Shown here piece by piece: positions 54,564 through 64,000 of a DNA stretch of 64,000 bases. The notes beneath the pieces are model-generated. The model was given only the letters and a program-made list of their open reading frames with translations, made no database searches and was not told the DNA's origin. The stretch comes from an uncultured Archangium sp. (GTDB taxonomy: Bacteria; Myxococcota; Myxococcia; Myxococcales; Myxococcaceae): assembly GCA_903905455.1 (NCBI GenBank), contig CAIVGN010000133.1:1-64000 (forward strand). The letters are read 5' to 3'. Each line of letters begins with the position of its first letter. Position 1 is the stretch's first letter. A program made the position numbers and the translations under genes.

Positions 54564-55020
54564 AGTAGCCGAAGCTGGCCAGCAGCAGCCCGAAGCCGAC
54601 GCCGAACAGCGCGCCCAGCCCGAGCCCCAGCCGTGCCCAGCGACGCCCGCGGGTGCCGGCCTGGCCGGCGCGAATCAGCCGCAGCTCCTGGGCGCCCAAC
54701 GCCAGGCCCGCGAAGCCCAGCACCGCGCTCACGCCCCACACCACCAGGCCCCGCCGGCCCTGCACCAGGAAGCCCGCGAGGAGGCCCGTGAGCCCCAGCA
54801 ACGACAGGAGCGGCGAGGAGCGCGCCCGGCTCGAGGCGGGGCTGCCCACGAGGTGTGGCAGGCACCGGGCACAGGCCGGCGTCTCTTCGCGGAAGTACTC
54901 GACGCAGTCCCCGCACAAGAAAGTGCCGCAGCGGGAGCAGATCTCCACTGCGGCGATCTCCCGGTGCGTACCGCAGTGGGCTCCAGCGAGCGGGGGCGAG
55001 GGGCTCAAGACCCCCCGCAC
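54532..55020 (-). CDS. B-box-like zinc-finger membrane protein
   Basis: A 162-residue protein with an N-terminal Cys/His cluster (CGTHREIAAVEICSRCGTFLC, GDCVEYFREETPACARC) that resembles the B-box/rhomboid-type zinc finger of bacterial membrane proteins, then three membrane helices (about residues 70-90, 94-112 and 132-156). Function unknown. The finger is probably cytoplasmic. It lies downstream of the repeat lipoprotein gene by 14 bases on the same strand. Confidence 0.7.
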   Translation of the reverse strand: MRGVLSPSPPLAGAHCGTHREIAAVEICSRCGTFLCGDCVEYFREETPACARCLPHLVGSPASSRARSSPLLSLLGLTGLLAGFLVQGRRGLVVWGVSAVLGFAGLALGAQELRLIRAGQAGTRGRRWARLGLGLGALFGVGFGLLLASFGYFIYRSYGRAG

Positions 55021-55034
55021 CCTAGACCCAAGGC

Positions 55035-56384
55035 TCAGTTCTCGGGGTACGCCGTCCAGCCCAGCGTCCAGTCGGTCGCGCCCACGGCGCCCACGAACGT
55101 CGCGGTGGGGTCGAAGAAGCCGTCGGAAGGAGGCGTGGCCCCGCCCAGCAGCGCCGGGGAGTCGGCCAGCAGCTTGAACGACGGCGCGGTGACGCTGGTG
55201 GCCGCCGCCAGCTTCGGGTCGAGGTCGAAGCGGTTGTTCAGCGAGGGCGCCGCGAGCTCGGTGGGCTCGTTGAACCCGTTGTCCACGATGCCGCCGTCAG
55301 CCCGCGGCGCGGCCATGTAGTCCGTCACGCCCTGCGTCGGGTTCTGGAAGAAGACGGAGTGGCTCACCGAGAGGGCGCCCTGCGACCACTGCTCCTTCGA
55401 GGGCGTGCCGTCGACCAGCAGGCCCTTGTCGGTGAAGTTGGTGACGATGACGTTGAAGAGCTTGCCGGCCGTACCCGCGCGCAGGATGAGGCCGCGCGAG
55501 GGCCCTTCGGACGCCGCGGTGTCGGGGTTCCGTCCCACGAGGGTCACGTTGTAGAGCGTGGGCGCGCTGCGCGGCGTGAGGCTCGCGTTGGTGGCGTCGT
55601 TGTCGGCCTCGATGCCGTGGTTGCCGCGCCCGGGGATCTGCGCCGCCACGATGAACTGCGCCTTGCCGCGCCAGCCCTTGTCCCAGTCGAGGCCGTCGTC
55701 GTCGGAGCCGGTGATCACCAGGTGCTTGAGGTTCACCGTGCCCCCGAAGAGCTCCACGCCGTCATCCACGCCGCGGTGCACCTGCACGAAGTCGATGGTG
55801 GTCGCGCTGCCGCAGGCGTTGAGGGTGATGCCGTTGAGCTCGTTGTTCGCCGACAGGGGGCGCCCGGCGAACTCCACGCGCACGTACTTGAGCGTGCCGC
55901 AGTCGTAGGCGTCGTCGGTGCCGCCGTACTTGTTCTTCGGGTCGTCGGCGAGGCCCTCGGCGTTGTTCTCTCCGCCCATGGTGTTGATCGTCGCGCGCCC
56001 CAGGAACACCACCCCGCCCCAATCCCCCTGCGGGCTGCCGCGCTGGCCGACCGGGAGGCTCGAGCTGAAGACGATGGGCGCGCTCGCCGTACCCGCCGCC
56101 ACCAGCTTCGCGTCACGAGAGACGATCAGCGCCGACGCCGAGTCGCCCAGCACCGTGGTGCCCGCCTCGATGGTCAGCGTGCCGCTCGCCACGTAGGTCA
56201 ACTGCTTGAGCACGTAGACGTGATCGTGGGTCCAGGTGGTGTCCGCGGTGAGGTCGGCGGTCACCTCGACCACCATGCCCGTACTGCTGCCACCACCGTC
56301 CGTGCCTGCATCGGCCGAGGGTTGGGCCGTGGTGCAGGCCGTGAAAGCGAGACACATCGAGAGCATCGATTTTCTGAAGTTCAT
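55035..56384 (-). CDS. secreted beta-rich lipoprotein paired with a TonB-dependent receptor
   Basis: A 449-residue exported lipoprotein (lipobox TACT-type, Cys near residue 17) with a Gly/Ser spacer and a long beta-rich body with repeats resembling a right-handed beta helix (VLKQLTYVASGTLTIEAGTT, SADAPIVFSS-like, GGTVNLKHLVITGSDDDG, LYNVTLVG, LFNVIVTNF). Such proteins occur next to TonB-dependent receptors in other Gram-negatives. ATG at 56384 has GAGAGG 8 bases upstream; ATG at 56390 overlaps the receptor stop and is the alternative. Likely ligand capture at the outer membrane, unproven. Confidence 0.78.
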   Translation of the reverse strand: MNFRKSMLSMCLAFTACTTAQPSADAGTDGGGSSTGMVVEVTADLTADTTWTHDHVYVLKQLTYVASGTLTIEAGTTVLGDSASALIVSRDAKLVAAGTASAPIVFSSSLPVGQRGSPQGDWGGVVFLGRATINTMGGENNAEGLADDPKNKYGGTDDAYDCGTLKYVRVEFAGRPLSANNELNGITLNACGSATTIDFVQVHRGVDDGVELFGGTVNLKHLVITGSDDDGLDWDKGWRGKAQFIVAAQIPGRGNHGIEADNDATNASLTPRSAPTLYNVTLVGRNPDTAASEGPSRGLILRAGTAGKLFNVIVTNFTDKGLLVDGTPSKEQWSQGALSVSHSVFFQNPTQGVTDYMAAPRADGGIVDNGFNEPTELAAPSLNNRFDLDPKLAAATSVTAPSFKLLADSPALLGGATPPSDGFFDPTATFVGAVGATDWTLGWTAYPEN

Positions 56385-56386
56385 GT

Positions 56387-59260
56387 TCATTTCCTCTCTT
56401 CGTTGAAGGTCCACGACAGCGTGCCCATCACCTGCACGCCGGGCGGGTTGACGAGCACGTCCACCCCGCCCTGCTTGAGACGCACCGCCTGGTTCAGCAG
56501 GTTGGAGGCGGCGAGCTTGAGCTGGAACCCCGCGCCCAGCCGCTGGGTCACCGTCACGTCGAGCCGGTGAAAGGGCTGCTCGATGACGTCGGAAAGGCCG
56601 TTGAACCCGACGTCCGAGATGCGGGGGCCGTAGACGTTGTAGAAGACGCCCGCCTCCGTGCCCCACTCGGGCCGCGACCAGGTGAGGAACACGTTGCCCA
56701 CGTACGGCGACTGGCCCTGCAGCGGCCGCGCGGCGTTGGTCTGCGGCGAATCCGCATCGAGCGAGATGCGCGAGTAGATGAGCGAGAAGTTCGCCCCCAG
56801 CGCCAGCGGGGAGAGCACCTTCGCCAACCGCCCCAACGAGGTGCGCGCCTCGAGCTCGAGGCCCAGCAACGTCGCCGCCTTCGAGTTCTGGAAGCTCACG
56901 TCCCCCGCGAGGCTGCTGGTGCCGTAGATCACCCGCTCGATGGGCCGCTCGAACTGCTTGCCGTAGGCGGTGATGGCCAGCACGTCGCTCTCGCCCAGGA
57001 ACCACTCGGCGCGCGCGTCGGCGTTGTGAATGCGGGTGCTCACCAGCTCGGGGTTGCCGCTGACGCTGCGGCGGCGCACCAGGTCGAAGAAGGCGAAGGG
57101 GGCCAGCTCGCGGAAGCTGGGGCGCGCCAGGGTGTAGGCGTACGAGAGCCGCACGTTGAGGTCCTTGCGCGGCGAGAGCACCACGTTGGCCGTGGGCACC
57201 ACGTCGAGCGAGCTCCGCGAGACCGGCGAGAGCGTCGCCGACACGCCCGTCGCGAAGGGGGAACCGCCGGCCACTTGCTGCGTCGAGGCCTCGAGCCGCA
57301 CGCCGGCGATGGCGCGCACGAAGTCGCTCGCCTTCCACTCGGTCTGCGCGAAGCCACCCACCACCGACAGCGAGGAGGTGTAGCGGTCGGCCGCCTGCGT
57401 CGTCTCCTCGAGCGTGATGGGGCGGTCCGCGGTCACCGGGGGACCGAAGCGATCCGCGGTCAATAGATCCTCGACCGGCAGGCGCTCGAGCTCGCCCGTG
57501 AGCCGCCCGAAGTAGCGGAACCGGCGCCCGTCGAACTGCCGCGCCGAGTACTGCCCCAGGCCACCCACCTTGAAGCGGAAGCTGCGCCACGGCACCGTGA
57601 GGTTCAGCGTGCCGCCGGTCGAGTCTTCGTGGAGCTGCAGGAAGAAGCGCTCGAGCGAGTTGGGCTGGAAGCGCACCTGGGTCGTGCCGTCGTCGTTCAC
57701 CACCTGGCGCACGTCGCGAATGTCGGGCTCGTCGCGGTTGACCCGCGCGTAGTTGAGCTGCCAGTCGATCTCGGCGTCGAACAGCGCGTTGAGCCGGTGG
57801 AACCCCTTGAGCTGGTTGAAGAAGAGCTGGCGCTGGGTGAACTGCAGGCGGCTGCCGGTGACGTTCTGCGTCTCCTGCTGGTCGAAGCCCGAGGACCTCG
57901 TGGCCGTCGACTCCGCGTTCCACAGGTAGAGCCCCAGGGCGTCGAGCTCGTGGTTGCGGTCGAACTGCACGCCCACGTTGGCCAACACGCTCGTCGCGCC
58001 GCTCACGCTGCCGACCTCGGTGTCGAAGGTGCTGCTCCCGGAGCCCAGCGAGGTGGTCTCGACCGAGAGCTGCTGGCGGCGCTCCTTGCGCGAGAGCTGG
58101 CCCGAGACGAGGTAGCCCACGCGGCTCTCGTTGCCGAAGCGGTGCGTGTTGCCCAGGGTCGCGCCGAAGGTGCCTGCGGGCAGCGAGGTCACCGACGTCG
58201 GGCTCCACCGCGACGAGAAGGAAGAGGCCGCCGCCTGCTGCCGCTCGGGGGTCACGCCCTTCGAGCCCACGCGCGCGGGCACCACCGGGACGTCGGTGGG
58301 GATGGCGCTGGGAAGCACCCGCGACCCGCTCCCGAAGCCCAGGTTCTCGGCGAAGGTCGTCGCGTCGCCCGGCCGCGCCCGGAGGGTGGTCATGGTGTCT
58401 CCCGCCACCTGCGCGCGGAGCTTCACCTCGAGCTGCGTGGGGAAGGTGTTGGTGTCGATGGTCACCGAGCCGCCACCGAAGTTCGCGGGCAGCTCGGCGG
58501 AGTAGGTCTTGATGACGTTGAGGTTCGAGAGCAGCGCGACGGGGAAGAGGTCGAGCGGCACCGAGGGCTCGTCGGGCTCGGGGCTGGGCAAGAGCGTGCT
58601 GTTGAGCAGCGTCTGCGTGTAGCGCCCGCCCAGGCCACGAATGAAGACGTACTTGCCGTCGACCAGCGTCGCGCCCACCACGCGCTTGACCGCGTCACCC
58701 GCGTGCGCGTCGGGCGTCTTGGCGATCGCCTGGGCACTCAACGAGTCCTGCACCACCGCGGCCTTCTTGCGCTCCTGCACCAGCGCGCTCTCGTTGCGCT
58801 TGTCGACCTTCGCTTCGACCACCAGCTCCTGCACCGCGCGGCTGTCTCGCTCGAGCGCGACGTCGAGGGTCAGCAGGGAACCCGCCTTGACCTCCACGTT
58901 CGAGATGCGCCGGCCCTCGTAGAGCTCGTAGAAGACGCGCAGGTCGTAGGTGCCCGGGGCGAGCTTGAGCTTGTAGTTGCCGTCGACGTCGGTCAGCGCG
59001 CTCTTCTTCCCGCCGGAGACGACCTTGATCGTCGCCTCGATGAGCCCCTCGCCGGTCTTCGCGTCGGTCACCCGTCCCTGCACCCCCGTGAAGGCCTTCC
59101 TGGGACCCGCATCGGGGAGCGCGAGGCCCGCGTCGGCGAGTTCCACGCCCGCATCGGCGAGGTCCAACCCTGCGTCGGCGAGTTCCTGGCCCGCGTCGAC
59201 GTCTTGAGCCCACGCGCCCAGCGAGAGCAGCACCGCGAGAAGTGGAAGGGCTCGGTTCAC
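56387..59260 (-). CDS. TonB-dependent outer-membrane receptor
   Basis: The 957-residue protein has a signal peptide, a DAG-rich linker (residues 21-52), a carboxypeptidase-regulatory-like domain (about 57-135, [37 protein letters not shown]), a plug domain (about 165-290, [28 protein letters not shown]) and a 22-strand-type barrel ending [10 protein letters not shown]. It imports a ligand with energy from TonB-ExbBD, encoded 1.3 kb away. The start is GTG. No Fur-like box is visible upstream, so the ligand need not be a siderophore. Confidence 0.92.
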   Translation of the reverse strand: MNRALPLLAVLLSLGAWAQDVDAGQELADAGLDLADAGVELADAGLALPDAGPRKAFTGVQGRVTDAKTGEGLIEATIKVVSGGKKSALTDVDGNYKLKLAPGTYDLRVFYELYEGRRISNVEVKAGSLLTLDVALERDSRAVQELVVEAKVDKRNESALVQERKKAAVVQDSLSAQAIAKTPDAHAGDAVKRVVGATLVDGKYVFIRGLGGRYTQTLLNSTLLPSPEPDEPSVPLDLFPVALLSNLNVIKTYSAELPANFGGGSVTIDTNTFPTQLEVKLRAQVAGDTMTTLRARPGDATTFAENLGFGSGSRVLPSAIPTDVPVVPARVGSKGVTPERQQAAASSFSSRWSPTSVTSLPAGTFGATLGNTHRFGNESRVGYLVSGQLSRKERRQQLSVETTSLGSGSSTFDTEVGSVSGATSVLANVGVQFDRNHELDALGLYLWNAESTATRSSGFDQQETQNVTGSRLQFTQRQLFFNQLKGFHRLNALFDAEIDWQLNYARVNRDEPDIRDVRQVVNDDGTTQVRFQPNSLERFFLQLHEDSTGGTLNLTVPWRSFRFKVGGLGQYSARQFDGRRFRYFGRLTGELERLPVEDLLTADRFGPPVTADRPITLEETTQAADRYTSSLSVVGGFAQTEWKASDFVRAIAGVRLEASTQQVAGGSPFATGVSATLSPVSRSSLDVVPTANVVLSPRKDLNVRLSYAYTLARPSFRELAPFAFFDLVRRRSVSGNPELVSTRIHNADARAEWFLGESDVLAITAYGKQFERPIERVIYGTSSLAGDVSFQNSKAATLLGLELEARTSLGRLAKVLSPLALGANFSLIYSRISLDADSPQTNAARPLQGQSPYVGNVFLTWSRPEWGTEAGVFYNVYGPRISDVGFNGLSDVIEQPFHRLDVTVTQRLGAGFQLKLAASNLLNQAVRLKQGGVDVLVNPPGVQVMGTLSWTFNEERK
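59105..59200 (-). repeat. tandem DAG repeats in the receptor linker
   Basis: Near-tandem units of about 21-24 bases encode LADAGxxLADAGxxLADAG. They form a flexible exported linker between the signal peptide and the first folded domain. Confidence 0.7.
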
Positions 59261-59490
59261 GCGGCGCTATCTGCGCGCCCGCCGTGTCGTCTTGCGGGCG
59301 CTCGCGTCACTTGTGCAACACGCGCCTGTCACGACCGCGAAACAGCCCAGGGGGAAGTGGGGGTTCTGGATCGTGGCCCTGCTCGCGCCCCGCGGGCCCC
59401 TCGATCTCAATCCGTCGATGCTCACGGTCTGGGGTGCTGGGGCTGGTTTGCAGGGTGGGCCCTGTGAAGTGGCACCATCACGCCATCACG
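59261..59490. other. intergenic region between receptor gene and AbiEi-like gene
   Basis: A 250-base divergent gap with no supported gene. It must hold the receptor promoter (minus) and the AbiEi-like promoter (plus). I see no clear -35/-10 pair, Fur box or CRP-like palindrome in it. Confidence 0.5.
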
Positions 59491-59506
59491 GGGGTGTCAG
59501 CCCCCC
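59491..59506 (+). promoter_or_regulatory. G5-C5 hairpin just upstream of the AbiEi-like start codon
   Basis: GGGGG (59491-59495) can pair with CCCCC (59502-59506) around the six-base loop TGTCAG. It ends 17 bases before ATG 59524 (5 before the alternative ATG 59512). No Shine-Dalgarno sequence is visible there. The hairpin could limit translation. Confidence 0.3.
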
Positions 59507-59523
59507 TCGATATGAATCGGTGC

Positions 59524-60447
59524 ATGGCGACCACCAGGATCCTCGAAGAACTCGCGGGCAGTCGGCACGGCGTCATCTCGCGCGAGTTGGCCCTCGTCCA
59601 CGGGGTGCCCCGTGAGCAGTTCGACTGGCGTGTTCGGAATGGGTCTCTGGCGCGTCTCTACTGCGGGGTCTATCGCTTCATCGCGGCCCCGATGACCTGG
59701 CACCAGCGGGCCCTGGGGCTCACGATGCTCGGAGGCCAGGGTGCGCTCCTTTCCCACGAGTCGGCGGCGTTCCTCCACGAGCTCGAGGACTATGGCGAGC
59801 CCCGGGTGCTCGACCTCTCACTGCCCCGGTGCCGGCGCATGCGAGAGCCCGACGAGACCCGGGTTCACCGCACGCGCGAGTTCCTCGAGGGGACGGTGAT
59901 CGAGGGCCTCCCGGCCACGACGTTGGCGCGAACGCTCGTGGACCTCTCGAAGGACCTGCCGGCGTGGAAGCTCGAGCGCGTGTTGCACGCGGCGTGGCGA
60001 CTGAACCGGGGCATCGCGGGCCAGGTCGAGGCGAGCCTGGGCGCCTTGCAGCGCTCGGACTGGAGGGGCGCGGACCTGCTGCTCGAGTTGGTGCAACGAC
60101 TCCAGAAGGGAGGCTTCGACAGCACACTCGAGGTCCGCTTCAGGCAGCGCATGGCGCAGGCGGCCATTCCCGAACCGGAGCTCCGCCACGTGGTGCGCGA
60201 CGAGAGGGGCGCCTACGTGATGCGGCTCGATTTCGCGTGGAAGAAACTCAAGGTCGCGATGCACGTCGACGGATTCGCGTTCCACCATGACCCTGCGGCG
60301 ATGCTCCGAGATGCCGAGCAACGCGCGCGGCTCACCGCCCTGGACTGGAAGCAGCTCGTGGTGATGGCGCAGTCGCTGCGAAACGACGACTGGTTGCGCC
60401 GGCTCGAGCAGACCCTCTCCCTGCAACGGCTCGCGCACGAAGCCTGA
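59524..60447 (+). CDS. AbiEi-like HTH protein with C-terminal DUF559-like nuclease fold
   Basis: The 307-residue protein has an N-terminal winged-helix segment (GVISRELALVHGVPREQFDWR, then NGSLARLYCGVYRF) typical of AbiEi-family antitoxins. A C-terminal domain follows the DUF559/very-short-patch-repair-like pattern (TLEVRFRQRM, YVMRLDFAWKKLKVAMHVDGF, HHD). The usual Glu of the vEvDG motif is His in AMHVDG, so nuclease activity is doubtful. No AbiEii nucleotidyltransferase toxin is adjacent, so it is an orphan. ATG at 59512 is an alternative start. Confidence 0.8.
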   Translation: MATTRILEELAGSRHGVISRELALVHGVPREQFDWRVRNGSLARLYCGVYRFIAAPMTWHQRALGLTMLGGQGALLSHESAAFLHELEDYGEPRVLDLSLPRCRRMREPDETRVHRTREFLEGTVIEGLPATTLARTLVDLSKDLPAWKLERVLHAAWRLNRGIAGQVEASLGALQRSDWRGADLLLELVQRLQKGGFDSTLEVRFRQRMAQAAIPEPELRHVVRDERGAYVMRLDFAWKKLKVAMHVDGFAFHHDPAAMLRDAEQRARLTALDWKQLVVMAQSLRNDDWLRRLEQTLSLQRLAHEA

Positions 60448-60541
60448 GCGTCCGGGTCAACCGGCGCTCGAGCCCAGGGGCTGCCGGTGACGCGCACGGC
60501 CCTCGAGCCCGGGCCATCCGCCCCCCCTTCCTGCCAGGGCC

Positions 60542-61012
60542 TCAGCGACCGCCCGCGCTGATGCCCGCCGTGTCGACCGCCGCGGTGGTCATGGTGTCGT
60601 CGGCGAGCACGGAGAGGGTCTCCACGCCGCCGCCGCGCACGAGATCCATCACCTCCAGCGCCACGCCGTAGTCCAGGTTCGAGTCCGCATCGAAGAACAC
60701 GGCCTTGTCCGGGCGGGCGTTGATCATCCGAACGAGGCGCGCGGCCAGGTCGGCGCGGGCGATGACCTCGCCATTGACCCGGGTGACCCCGTCACGCTCG
60801 ACGGTGAGCACCAGCGGAGGCAACGAGCCGGGCGGCGGCGGCTGGTCCTCTTCCACCTTCGGCGGCACGTGGAGCCACAGCTGCTTGGTGAGCAGCGGCG
60901 TCACCACCATGAAGATGATCAGCAGCACGAGCACCACGTCGACCAGTGGCGTGATGTTCATCTGCGGCCTGATGCGCCTGGGGCCCGTACCGCTCTCGAG
61001 TTCGACACCCAT
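60542..61012 (-). CDS. exbD: ExbD/TolR-type proton channel subunit, second copy
   Basis: The 156-residue protein has a basic N-terminus, the single membrane helix NITPLVDVVLVLLIIFMVV with the conserved Asp25 that carries protons, and a periplasmic domain with a Pro-rich insert (EEDQPPPPGSLPPL). It is the last gene of the Ton operon, three bases after the first exbD. Two exbD copies in one operon are frequent in TonB systems of Gram-negative predators and Bacteroidetes-like lineages, and may form a heteromeric ExbD pair. Confidence 0.93.
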   Translation of the reverse strand: MGVELESGTGPRRIRPQMNITPLVDVVLVLLIIFMVVTPLLTKQLWLHVPPKVEEDQPPPPGSLPPLVLTVERDGVTRVNGEVIARADLAARLVRMINARPDKAVFFDADSNLDYGVALEVMDLVRGGGVETLSVLADDTMTTAAVDTAGISAGGR

Positions 61013-61015
61013 GAC

Positions 61016-61445
<430 letters not shown>

Positions 61446-61456
<11 letters not shown>

Positions 61457-62123
61457 GGGCCGGCGCCTTGCCGTGACGGGCCTCGAGGAAGTCGATGAAC
61501 TCGCCGCGCGCCTGGTCGAGGGCGAGCAGGAGCGTGTCGGCCTGCGACGAGAGCCAGTTGTACGCGAGCACCGCGGGGATGGCGACGACGAGGCCCAGGG
61601 CGGTCTCATAGAGCGCCTCCGAGATGCCCAGCGAGACGCTGCCCAGGCCGCCCGAGCCTTCCTTCGCGATGCCCTGGAAGGCCGTGATGATGCCGAAGAC
61701 GGTGCCCAGCAGGCCCACGAAGGGGGCGATGGAGCCCACCGACGCGATGATGTTCATGCCACGGCGCACGTCGGCGGCGAGGGCCTCGGTCTTGCGCACC
61801 AGCGCGCGGCGCGTGGCCTCGACGGGAGAGAGCGCCGAGGGCTTCTCGAGGGCCGCGAGGTAGGTCTTCGCGCCTGCGCCCAGCAGCTTGGCGAGGTGGC
61901 CGCCGTTCGACTCGGCCTTCTTCACCAGCGCCGCAGCGTCGTCGTTCTCGAGCAGCGCGCGGGCCTCGACGGCGAAGGTGCGGGACGCACTGCGCGAGCG
62001 CCAGTAGGCGAAGAGCCGCTCGAAGAACACGGCGAGCGAGGCGAGGGCCATGCACAGCAGCGTGCTGGCGACGGCGATGGCCGGGGGGCCCATGTGGGCG
62101 AGAATCTGGGTGATGGAGTCCAT
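61446..62123 (-). CDS. exbB: ExbB/TolQ-type proton channel protein
   Basis: A 225-residue MotA/TolQ/ExbB family protein with three membrane helices: N-terminal (about residues 13-35), ASVGSIAPFVGLLGTVFGIITAF (about 135-157) and ETALGLVVAIPAVLAYNWL (about 180-200). It uses the proton gradient to drive TonB. It is six bases after the tonB stop and overlaps exbD. Confidence 0.94.
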
Positions 62124-62128
62124 GGCGT

Positions 62129-62917
62129 TCAGTCCCTCAGCGAGAAGGTGATGTTGACGATCTTGAAGACGGCGATGGGCGCCCCCTCCAGCGTGGCGGG
62201 CTGGTAGGTCCAGCTGCGCACGACGACGAGGGCGGCCGAGACGAAGGGCTCTTCGCCCTTGAGCACCTGTACCCGGCCGACGCGGCCGTCGAGCTCGACG
62301 ACGATCTTGAGCACGACCCGCGCCTCCTGGCCGGTGGCGCGGGCGATCTCGGGGTATTCCGGTTGGGCGTTGGCTTCCGAAGGCTCTGGCGGCTCCGCGT
62401 CTTCGGGGAGGTTCACCGGGCCCGACGCGCCAGCCTTCGCGATGACCGGCGCGGCCGACTCGTCTTCCTCGCGCGGCGCGCTGCCCACGCCGTTGCCGCT
62501 GCCATCGCCCGTACCGCCCACGGCGAGCGCGATGGCGGCCACCGCGGTGTCCGACTCGGGCGCGGCCTGCTTCGGGACTTCGCGCGGCGCCACCATGGCG
62601 GCCGCGGAGGGGGCCGGGGCGGTCGCGGCGACGGGCGCAGCGGGCGCCTGCGCCACGACGACGGGCGGCGGCTTCGGCTTGACGGCCCGCGGAGGCGGCG
62701 GGGGCGCGACCTCGAGCTTCAGCGGCTCGGGCGGCGGCGGCGGGCGGAACGAGACGTCGACCTGCTTCGGTTTGAGCTCCTCGAGCGGGCGCGACGACGC
62801 GACGGCCGCGACCAGCACCACGACGCCCCCGAGCACGACGGTGGCGGCGACGAAGGCCACGGTCATGCGCCGGCGGGTCAGGCCGACATCGGTCTCCAGC
62901 TCGAAGGCATCGAACAT
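62129..62917 (-). CDS. tonB: TonB-family energy transducer
   Basis: The 262-residue protein has one N-terminal membrane helix (about residues 19-40), a long Pro/Ala/Lys-rich periplasmic spacer and a C-terminal TonB domain (about 180-262) with PEYPEIARATGQEARVVLKIVV and SWTYQPATLEGAPIAV. It transmits energy from ExbB-ExbD to outer-membrane receptors such as that at 56387. It heads the tonB-exbB-exbD-exbD operon. A second, longer Ala/Gly-rich insert (110-160) is unusual but plausible for a wide periplasm. Confidence 0.93.
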   Translation of the reverse strand: MFDAFELETDVGLTRRRMTVAFVAATVVLGGVVVLVAAVASSRPLEELKPKQVDVSFRPPPPPEPLKLEVAPPPPPRAVKPKPPPVVVAQAPAAPVAATAPAPSAAAMVAPREVPKQAAPESDTAVAAIALAVGGTGDGSGNGVGSAPREEDESAAPVIAKAGASGPVNLPEDAEPPEPSEANAQPEYPEIARATGQEARVVLKIVVELDGRVGRVQVLKGEEPFVSAALVVVRSWTYQPATLEGAPIAVFKIVNITFSLRD

Positions 62918-63014
62918 CGTGGGCGCGGTCTAGGCCCGGCCCTCGTCAGCGCGATGACGTCCCTGTCCCATCTTCGTCACGGGACTTCGTCGCGCATGTC
63001 ACACAGCCCCCGTT

Positions 63015-64000
63015 TCAGGGAGCACTCACCACGAAGCTCGCCTCGTCGATGCGCACGCCGGTCTTCGGGAAGTCGGCCTGGGTGAGCTGCCGGACCAGCT
63101 TCGCGCCGCGCCCGGTGTCGTCGGGGAACGGCACGCCCTTCCCTTCCTGCTTCGTGGGCACGAGCTTGCCGCCGGCAAAGCGCCCGTCTTCGGCCAGGGA
63201 CACCTCGAGCAGCACCGTGAAGCCTAAGGGCCCCGAGAGATCGAAGCGGCCGTAGGTGGCGAAGTTGCCCAGCGAGTAGGCGATGAGCCGGTCCTTGTAG
63301 AGCTCCATCGCGCGCACCACGTGGGGGCCGTGACCGAGCACGAGGTCGGCGCCGGCGTCGATGACGCCGTGGGTGAAGGTCTTCAGGTCGCCGCGGTTCT
63401 CCCCGAGGTAGCGCTCGGCGCCGTCCTTCACCCGGGTGGCGTTGGTGCCCTCGGCGCCGCCGTGGAAGCTGACGATGACCAGGTCGCTCTCGGCCTTCGC
63501 CTGGGCCACGAGCTTCTTCGCCGCGGCGAGATCGTTGACGTCGTTGCACGCCGCGCTGGTGTGGAACGCGACGAGGGCGACCTTCTTGCCCCGGGCGGTG
63601 ACGTGGGCGATCGACCCCGGCGGCCCCGACCAGGCGATGTGGTGGGCGTCGAGCGCGGCCTCGGTTTCGCGGCGGCACGCCTCACCGAAGTCACCCGAGT
63701 GGTTGTTCGCGGTGGAGCCGAAGTCGATGCCCGCGGCCTCGAGGTACTTCGCGTAGGCCGTGGGCGTGCGGAAGGCGAAGCAGTTGCCGCCCTTGCGGCA
63801 CTTGGCCGAGGTGCCCGAGTCGCACAGGGGCCCCTCGAAGTTCGCGAAGGTGAGATCCGCGTCTTGCAGCAGCGCGCTGACCCCCTCGAGCAGCTTCGCG
63901 CCGTCGTCCGGAGGCAACTTCCCCTCGGGCACGGTGGTGCCCATCATGATGTCGCCCACGGCGCGCAGCCGCAGGAAGGGTTCAGGGGGCGCGGCGGTGA
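63015..64000 (-). CDS. CapA-family (poly-gamma-glutamate synthesis-like) metallophosphatase, 5' end cut by window
   Basis: At least 328 residues are visible; the frame stays open to the right edge, so the N-terminus (and probably a signal peptide) is missing. The domain has metal-binding motifs AVGDIMMG, FANFEGPL, STANNHSGDFG, IVSFHGGAEG and VLGHGPHVVR, the hallmark order of CapA/PgsA-type calcineurin-like phosphatases. The ORF's own first Met (GTG at 63959) lies inside the first motif, so it is not the true start. Function in capsule or cell-wall metabolism is inferred from the family only. Confidence 0.88.
   Translation of the reverse strand, partial: TAAPPEPFLRLRAVGDIMMGTTVPEGKLPPDDGAKLLEGVSALLQDADLTFANFEGPLCDSGTSAKCRKGGNCFAFRTPTAYAKYLEAAGIDFGSTANNHSGDFGEACRRETEAALDAHHIAWSGPPGSIAHVTARGKKVALVAFHTSAACNDVNDLAAAKKLVAQAKAESDLVIVSFHGGAEGTNATRVKDGAERYLGENRGDLKTFTHGVIDAGADLVLGHGPHVVRAMELYKDRLIAYSLGNFATYGRFDLSGPLGFTVLLEVSLAEDGRFAGGKLVPTKQEGKGVPFPDDTGRGAKLVRQLTQADFPKTGVRIDEASFVVSAP

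Noticed and set aside
56391-58208. Large N-terminal extension of the secreted lipoprotein (1057-codon frame)
   Set aside because: The extra part overlaps the TonB receptor gene on the same strand in another frame; a lipoprotein signal peptide begins at 56384/56390.

Overview
The window is a stretch of chromosome from a high-GC, Gram-negative bacterium, almost certainly a member of the Myxococcota (Myxococcales). The support is direct. Essentially all third codon positions are G/C. A Ser/Thr kinase carries a C-terminal region that reads like the Myxococcus paralogue family TIGR02265/DUF2378. Secreted proteins carry Asp-Ala-Gly (DAG) repeats after the signal peptide. A globin-coupled kinase sits in a two-component cluster with an NtrC-type regulator. 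LPS, Ton-system and BamA-like genes show an outer membrane. I see no transposase, integrase, prophage, CRISPR array or tRNA, and coding is close to continuous.

Layout. (1) 1-279: a strong minus-strand promoter with an UP-like A/T tract and an untranslated leader running off the left edge, most like an rRNA operon leader. (2) 280-7000, minus: CheW-like protein, then a tightly overlapping lipid A/core operon waaA - glycosyltransferase - lpxK - rfaE1 - rfaE2, continuing into yicC - gmk. (3) 7092-11394: globin-coupled histidine kinase, double-receiver protein and receiver-histidine kinase (plus strand, ATGA overlaps), convergent with an NtrC-family regulator. (4) 11455-22139: UspA, a cytochrome c'-like lipoprotein and a DksA-like zinc finger, followed by a cbb3 oxidase locus (ccoS, fused ccoNO, ccoQ, one-heme ccoP, a clear terminator, ccoG), an MltB-type transglycosylase, the copper ATPase ccoI, a TauE/SafE-type protein and a small Cys-rich secreted protein. 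(5) 22145-33781: a DPBB-like lipoprotein, an MscS channel with a cyclic-nucleotide-binding domain, an unknown protein, a degenerate GT51-like protein, a flavin reductase, ogt, a WD40 lipoprotein with a retropepsin-like insert overlapping an LpoA/LivK-like lipoprotein, a fatty acid desaturase and a membrane-anchored helical-repeat protein.

(6) 33794-41246: a VapBC-like RHH/PIN pair downstream of dnaJ and a class V aminotransferase, an MsbA-like ABC exporter overlapping a cardiolipin-synthase-like PLD protein, and FHA and zinc-ribbon proteins. (7) 41253-48935: a BamA/TamA-like barrel, a methyltransferase-like protein, a BsuPI-like lipoprotein, a Ser/Thr kinase-DUF2378 protein divergent from a calpain-like protease, and an HEAGH zincin-like protein. 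(8) 49026-54563: thiL, a membrane protein, a saccharopine-dehydrogenase-like reductase, biotin carboxylase plus carrier protein, and an M15 peptidase. (9) 54532-64000: a B-box-like membrane protein, a secreted repeat lipoprotein overlapping a TonB-dependent receptor, an AbiEi-DUF559-like protein, a complete tonB-exbB-exbD-exbD operon, and a CapA-like phosphatase cut by the right edge.

How parts fit together. The most suggestive theme is oxygen. A haem-globin kinase with a multi-step relay and a sigma-54 activator lie about 6 kb from a cbb3 oxidase locus whose first gene has a sigma-54-like -24/-12 element. Copper loading of that oxidase is covered by ccoI, ccoG, ccoS and the TauE-type protein. 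A second theme is envelope biogenesis (LPS, lipid export, peptidoglycan hydrolases and synthase-like proteins, BamA-like barrel). A third is a self-contained Ton uptake module. Functions are inferred from recognisable motifs read by eye; no database search was possible.
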